DNA from: Streptomyces avermitilis MA-4680 = NBRC 14893
GTDB taxonomy: Bacteria > Actinomycetota > Actinomycetes > Streptomycetales > Streptomycetaceae
DNA: 64,000 nucleotides
Direction of reading: 5' to 3'
Assembly (NCBI RefSeq): GCF_000009765.2
Contig: NC_003155.5
Location: 3,782,001 to 3,846,000, forward strand
The position numbers and the translations under genes are program-made. Positions 60,216-64,000 of this stretch are shown in pieces; the first letter of the stretch is position 1, and the number at the start of each line of letters is the position of its first letter. The notes below the pieces were generated by a model. It was not told the DNA's origin. It worked only from the letters and a program-made list of their open reading frames with translations, and made no database searches.

Positions 60216-63200
60216 TCACTCCACCACGTGGCGCCCCTCCGCCCGCGCGCTGCACGACGCCCGGAAGGCGCAGTGGGTGCAGTGCTGGCCGGTGGTCGGA
60301 GAGAACCGTTCGTCGAGGACCTTGCCCGCGGCGGTGGCCAGGAGGTCGCCGACCCACTCCCCCTCCAGGGGCTCCTGGGCCTGCACCTTGGGGAGGGCCT
60401 CGCCGCCGTCCCGCTTGGCGGCGCCCTGGCGCAGCTGGACGAGTTCGGCGCCGCCCGGCTCGGGACGTACGCCGTCGAACGCCTCGTCGACGGCGCCCTC
60501 GCTCACCGCGAGCTGGTAGACGGCGAGCTGCGGATGGCGGCCCACCTCGGCGGCGGTCGGCGCCTGTTTGCCGGTCTTGAAGTCGACCACGTAGGCGCGG
60601 CCTTCGCCGTCCGCCTCGACACGGTCCATGGAGCCCCGGATGCGTACCTCGTAGGAGCCCGCTTCGAGGGTCACGTCGAAGTCGTGCTCACTCGCCACCG
60701 GCGTACGTCCCGCGCGGTCCATCACATGCCACTGCAGGAAGCGTTCGAGCGCCACGCGCGCGTTCTCCTTCTCCTGCGCCGACTTCCAGGGCGCGTCGAA
60801 GGCGAGCGCGTTCCACACGGAGTCGAGGCGCTCCATGAGGACGTCGAGGTCGGCGGGGGTGTGTCCGGAGGCGACCTCGTCGGCGAGGACGTGCACCACG
60901 TTGCCGAAGCCCTGGGCGGCGGTCGCCGGGGCGTCGGCCTTCACCTCGCGGCCGAGGAACCACTGGAGGGAACAGGTGTTGGCGAGCTGGTCGAGGGCGC
61001 TTCCGGAGAGCACGACGGGCTGGTCGCGGTTGCGCAGCGGCACCTTGCTCTCGGTCGGCTCGTACATGCCCCACCAGCGGTAGGGGTGGGCGGACGGCAC
61101 GAGGGGGCGGCCGTCCTCGTCGCCGAGCGCGGCGAGCCGGGCCAGCCGGCGGGCGGCGGCCTCTCTGAGGGTGTCCGAGACCCGGGGGTCGACGGTGGTG
61201 GCACGCAGTTCGGCGACGAGCGCGGCGACGGACAGGGGGCGGCGGGGGCGCCCGGTGACGTCCTTCGGTTCGACGCCGAGTTCGGTGAGGAAGCGGGAGG
61301 GCTGATCGCCGTCGTCGGCCGGAGCCTTCACGGCGGTGACGATCAGGCGTTCACGCGCGCGTGTGGCGGCCACGTAGAACAGGCGTCGCTCCTCCGCCAG
61401 GAGGGCGCCCGGGGTGAGCGGCTCGGCCAGGCCGTCGCGCCCGATGCGGTCAGCCTCCAGGAGGGAGCCACGGCGGCGCAGGTCCGGCCACAGGCCCTCC
61501 TGGACGCCCGCGACGACGACCAGGCGCCACTCCAGGCCCTTGGAACGGTGCGCGGTCATCAGGCGTACGGCATCGGGGCGCACGGCCCTGCGGGTGAGGG
61601 TGTCGGCTGCGATGTCCTGGGCGTCGATCTCCTCCAGGAAGTTGAGCGCGCCACGGCCGCCGGTGCGCTCCTCGGCGCGGGCCGCGGTCGCGAACAGGGC
61701 GCACACGGCGTCGAGGTCGCGGTCGGCGTTGCGCCCTGCCGCGCCGCCGCGCCGGGCGGCCCGCGCCAGGCGCTGGGGCCAGGGCGTGCCGTCCCACAGC
61801 TCCCAGAGGGCTCTCCTCCGCCGTGCCCGCCCGCCCGCGAGGCGCTCGCGGGCCTTGCGCAGCAGCACGCCGAGGCGCTGGGCTCCGCGCGCGTACGCCG
61901 GGTCGTGCGCGACCAGCCGTTCCGGCTCGGCCAGCGCGCGTGCCAGCAGTTCGTCGGAGGGCGGCGGTACGTGGTTGCCGGCCGCCCGCTCCTCCTCGCG
62001 CAGGGCGCGGCCGAGCCTCCGCAGGTCGGCGGCGTCCATGCCGGCGAGGGGAGAGGCGAGCAGGGTGAGAGCGGTCTCGGTGTCGAGCCAGGAGCTTTCC
62101 CGCGCGGGCTCAACGGGCTCAGCCGATCCAGCGGGTTCAGGGGACGCGGCGGGTCCGGCGGGTCCGGACGATTCGGCGTGCGTGCCGGAGGCGTCCGTGC
62201 CGGAGGCATCCGCCTCCGCCTCCGCCACCGCCTTGAGCGCCGTCAGCAAGGGCGTCACCGCCGGTTCGTGACGCAGCGGCAGGTCGTTGCCGTCGATGTC
62301 CAGGGGGACCCCGGCCGCCGTCAGGGCGCGGCGGACCGTCGGGATCGTACGGGAGCCGGCGCGCACCAGGACCGCCATCTCGCCCCACGGCACGCCGTCC
62401 TCCAGGTGTGCCCGGCGCAGGACGTCCGCGATGTTGTCCAGCTCCGTACCGGGCGTGGGGTACGTGTAGACCTCGGCGTGGCCTCCGTCCCGTACCGGCG
62501 CGAGCTCACGGTGGGCGCGTACTTTCTCCGCCGGGAGACGGTTCAGGGGCATGCGCTGGGTCAGCAGCCGGGTCGCGGCCAGCAGGCCGGCGCCCGAGCG
62601 GCGGGACGTCCTGAGGACCTCGACCGGCGCCGGCCTTCCGTCCGCGCGCGGGAAGGCGTCGGGGAAGTCCAGGATGCCGTTCACGTCGGCGCCCCGGAAT
62701 GTGTAGATCGACTGGTCGGGGTCGCCGAAGGCCACCAGGGTCCGGCCGCTGCCGGCGAGGGCGTGCAGCAGCCTTGCCTGGGCCGGATCGGTGTCCTGGT
62801 ACTCGTCCACGTAGACGGCGTCGTAGTGCGCGGCCAGCCGCTCGGCGACGCCCGGCCGCCGGGCGAGGAGGACGGCGCGGTGGACGAGTTCCGCGTAGTC
62901 GAGGACTCCCTGGAGGTCGAGTACGTCGAGGTACTCGGCCAGGAAGGCGGACGCGGCCATCCAGTCGGGACGGCCGATGCGCGCGGCGAAACTGCGCAGG
63001 GCGCCCGGGCTCAGTCCGAGTTCGCGGCTGCGGGCCAGTACCGCACGGACCTCGTCGGCGAAGCCCCGGGTGGTGAGGCAGGCGCGCAGTTCGTCCGGCC
63101 AGCGCACGTGCGCGAGGCCGAGCCGCTCCAGGTCGGGCTGTCCGGCGAGGAGCCCGCGCACCGCCACGTCCTGCTCGGGGCCCGACAGGAGCCGCAGAGG

Positions 63201-63605
63201 CTCCACGAACAGCCCGACGTCCTGGTGGGCGCGGACCAGGGCATAGCAGAACGAGTGGAAGGTGGTGGCCTGCGGAGCGCGCGCCGCACCCATGCGCAGC
63301 GCCATACGGTCGCGCAGCTCGACGGCGGCCTTGCGGCTGAACGTCAGCACCAGGACCCGCTCCGGGTCCCCGCCACGGGCGATCCGCGCGGCCACCGACT
63401 CCACGAGCGTGGTCGTCTTGCCGGTTCCCGGACCTGCGAGAACCAGCAGCGGACCGGACGTGTGGTCAACCACCGCGCGCTGGTTTGCGTCAAGACGGGG
63501 GGGATCCACCCGGGCCAACGGGGTACGCACCAGTCGGTAAGCGCCACGGCTCCCCTGTCGCATCCGGGGATGCACAAGGCGCCTGGTGGAGGAAGAGGAG
63601 CTCAC
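60216..63605 (-). CDS. adnA: AdnA-like helicase-nuclease subunit with iron-sulfur-type cysteines
   Basis: The 1129-aa protein begins at GTG 63605. Its motor has LAGPGTGKTT, DEYQDTDPAQ, QSIYTFRGAD, HRSKGLEW and YVAATRAR; its C-terminal nuclease has GSMDRVEADG and VVDFKTGK. NTCSLQWFLG plus the C-terminal CTHCAFRASC give four cysteines arranged as in AddB-type iron-sulfur nucleases. A Pro/Ala/Ser-rich linker (DASGTDASGT to PEPAGSAEPVEPAR) divides the motor. A 117-bp gap precedes adnB. The A/B assignment follows gene order and the cysteine cluster and is tentative. Confidence 0.87.
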   Translation of the reverse strand: MSSSSSTRRLVHPRMRQGSRGAYRLVRTPLARVDPPRLDANQRAVVDHTSGPLLVLAGPGTGKTTTLVESVAARIARGGDPERVLVLTFSRKAAVELRDRMALRMGAARAPQATTFHSFCYALVRAHQDVGLFVEPLRLLSGPEQDVAVRGLLAGQPDLERLGLAHVRWPDELRACLTTRGFADEVRAVLARSRELGLSPGALRSFAARIGRPDWMAASAFLAEYLDVLDLQGVLDYAELVHRAVLLARRPGVAERLAAHYDAVYVDEYQDTDPAQARLLHALAGSGRTLVAFGDPDQSIYTFRGADVNGILDFPDAFPRADGRPAPVEVLRTSRRSGAGLLAATRLLTQRMPLNRLPAEKVRAHRELAPVRDGGHAEVYTYPTPGTELDNIADVLRRAHLEDGVPWGEMAVLVRAGSRTIPTVRRALTAAGVPLDIDGNDLPLRHEPAVTPLLTALKAVAEAEADASGTDASGTHAESSGPAGPAASPEPAGSAEPVEPARESSWLDTETALTLLASPLAGMDAADLRRLGRALREEERAAGNHVPPPSDELLARALAEPERLVAHDPAYARGAQRLGVLLRKARERLAGGRARRRRALWELWDGTPWPQRLARAARRGGAAGRNADRDLDAVCALFATAARAEERTGGRGALNFLEEIDAQDIAADTLTRRAVRPDAVRLMTAHRSKGLEWRLVVVAGVQEGLWPDLRRRGSLLEADRIGRDGLAEPLTPGALLAEERRLFYVAATRARERLIVTAVKAPADDGDQPSRFLTELGVEPKDVTGRPRRPLSVAALVAELRATTVDPRVSDTLREAAARRLARLAALGDEDGRPLVPSAHPYRWWGMYEPTESKVPLRNRDQPVVLSGSALDQLANTCSLQWFLGREVKADAPATAAQGFGNVVHVLADEVASGHTPADLDVLMERLDSVWNALAFDAPWKSAQEKENARVALERFLQWHVMDRAGRTPVASEHDFDVTLEAGSYEVRIRGSMDRVEADGEGRAYVVDFKTGKQAPTAAEVGRHPQLAVYQLAVSEGAVDEAFDGVRPEPGGAELVQLRQGAAKRDGGEALPKVQAQEPLEGEWVGDLLATAAGKVLDERFSPTTGQHCTHCAFRASCSARAEGRHVVE

Positions 63606-63871
63606 GTGGTTCGCCGGTCCTGGTGGTCGTACTGGTGGGCGGGCTGCCGCGCGTGCAGAGCGGTGTCCGCGAGATGAACGGGGTGCGCGCCGTCGACGCT
63701 ACGCCGGTGAATGCCGCGGAAGCAGGGCTTCCCCTTGTTCCGGACACTCCGTCGGGACACTCGTGCCGCAGGCGTCCCCCGCTCCACGAACGTACGGCAT
63801 CGCCTGCCCGTGCCCTGCTTCCCCCATGTGGACCACAGGTCACCCCTGGTGCGGTCCGATGGCAGAAACTG

Positions 63872-64000
63872 TCAGACGTGGCCCTCCGCGCGCTCGTCGC
63901 CGTCCCATCGCGCCCGCTTCATGTCGACGCGTGGCAGATGGCCTTCGGAGGCTCTGCTCGCCTCCTTCAGAGGTGTGCCCTCGGCGCGGTAGTGGCCGAG
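63872..64000 (-). CDS. C-terminus of probable MGMT/alkyltransferase-like protein (partial at window edge)
   Basis: An open frame enters from base 64000 and ends at the TGA at 63872, giving 42 residues: LGHYRAEGTPL, then EGHLPRVDMKRARWDG and a short tail. HYRAEGTPL and DMKRARW match, from memory, the C-terminus of actinobacterial MGMT-family (alkyltransferase-like) proteins that flank adnAB. The codons show strong third-position G/C. The active-site region is outside the window, so it cannot be checked. The 266 bp from here to adnA hold no visible gene. Confidence 0.6.
   Translation of the reverse strand, partial: LGHYRAEGTPLKEASRASEGHLPRVDMKRARWDGDERAEGHV

Noticed and set aside
63711..63992. 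A 93-residue plus-strand frame at the window end
   Set aside because: Ser/Arg-rich shadow lying over the minus-strand C-terminus with better codon bias, and without a ribosome site.

Overview
The window is chromosomal DNA from a Streptomyces. Support comes from very high G+C with strong third-position G/C bias, many GTG starts, 4-bp ATGA/GTGA overlaps, and a run of actinobacterial marker genes (sigR-rsrA, wblC/whiB7, mycoredoxin, uvrD2, adnAB, nrdABS, epi-isozizaene synthase). From memory, the gene order largely parallels the S. coelicolor SCO52xx-SCO51xx core region. I see no phage, insertion sequence, CRISPR array or rRNA. The accessory part is a two-gene sesquiterpene cluster and a peptide ABC transporter block.

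Layout. 1-6660: end of a sodium:solute symporter, then class Ia ribonucleotide reductase nrdA-nrdB behind two NrdR-like boxes and a cobalamin riboswitch, a lipoprotein gene, a small membrane protein and the AraC/DJ-1-type regulator nrdS. 6761-9213: albaflavenone genes (CYP170A1 P450 and epi-isozizaene synthase, 4-bp overlap). 9551-14161: peptide deformylase, a TPR protein and a coupled pair of membrane HD/HD-GYP proteins. 14337-17050: rsrA, sigR with its sigma-R promoter and long-isoform extension, an alpha/beta hydrolase and an SRAP peptidase. 17157-20879: M50-like protease, aroA, rsgA and an SMR guanidinium-type exporter. 20902-27059: peptide ABC transporter and a TetR regulator. 27245-30703: hisN, a CBS protein, and a catalase divergent from a Fur-type CatR. 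31093-33530: two identical initiator tRNAs flanking a Sel1/TPR gene. 33575-42851: UPF0182 membrane protein, PPA1309 protein, PDZ-Lon-type protease, a 54-aa membrane protein, moaE, an SDR, a DUF2342 protein and a Nudix hydrolase. 42933-46073: three AIM24 genes in tandem, one fused to TerD. 46199-49584: YgjP-like metallopeptidase, orphan ThiF-like protein and ABC1/UbiB kinase. 49857-51196: wblC (whiB7) with promoter, leader ORF and attenuator. 51208-63605: uvrD2, mycoredoxin under a sigma-R promoter, nudC, an M20 dipeptidase and adnB-adnA. 63872-64000: C-terminus of a probable MGMT-family protein.

Several parts connect. Two perfect sigma-R promoters (GGAAT-N18-GTT) sit in front of sigR and of mrx1, tying the thiol-stress sigma factor to its reductase 38 kb away. 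DNA synthesis and repair genes are dense (nrdAB, uvrD2, adnAB, SRAP, a probable alkyltransferase-like protein). The richest regulatory DNA is the nrdA leader, the sigR upstream region and the wblC leader. Start sites were chosen by Shine-Dalgarno position, overlap with the upstream stop, or remembered family length. S. coelicolor comparisons are from memory, not from a search.
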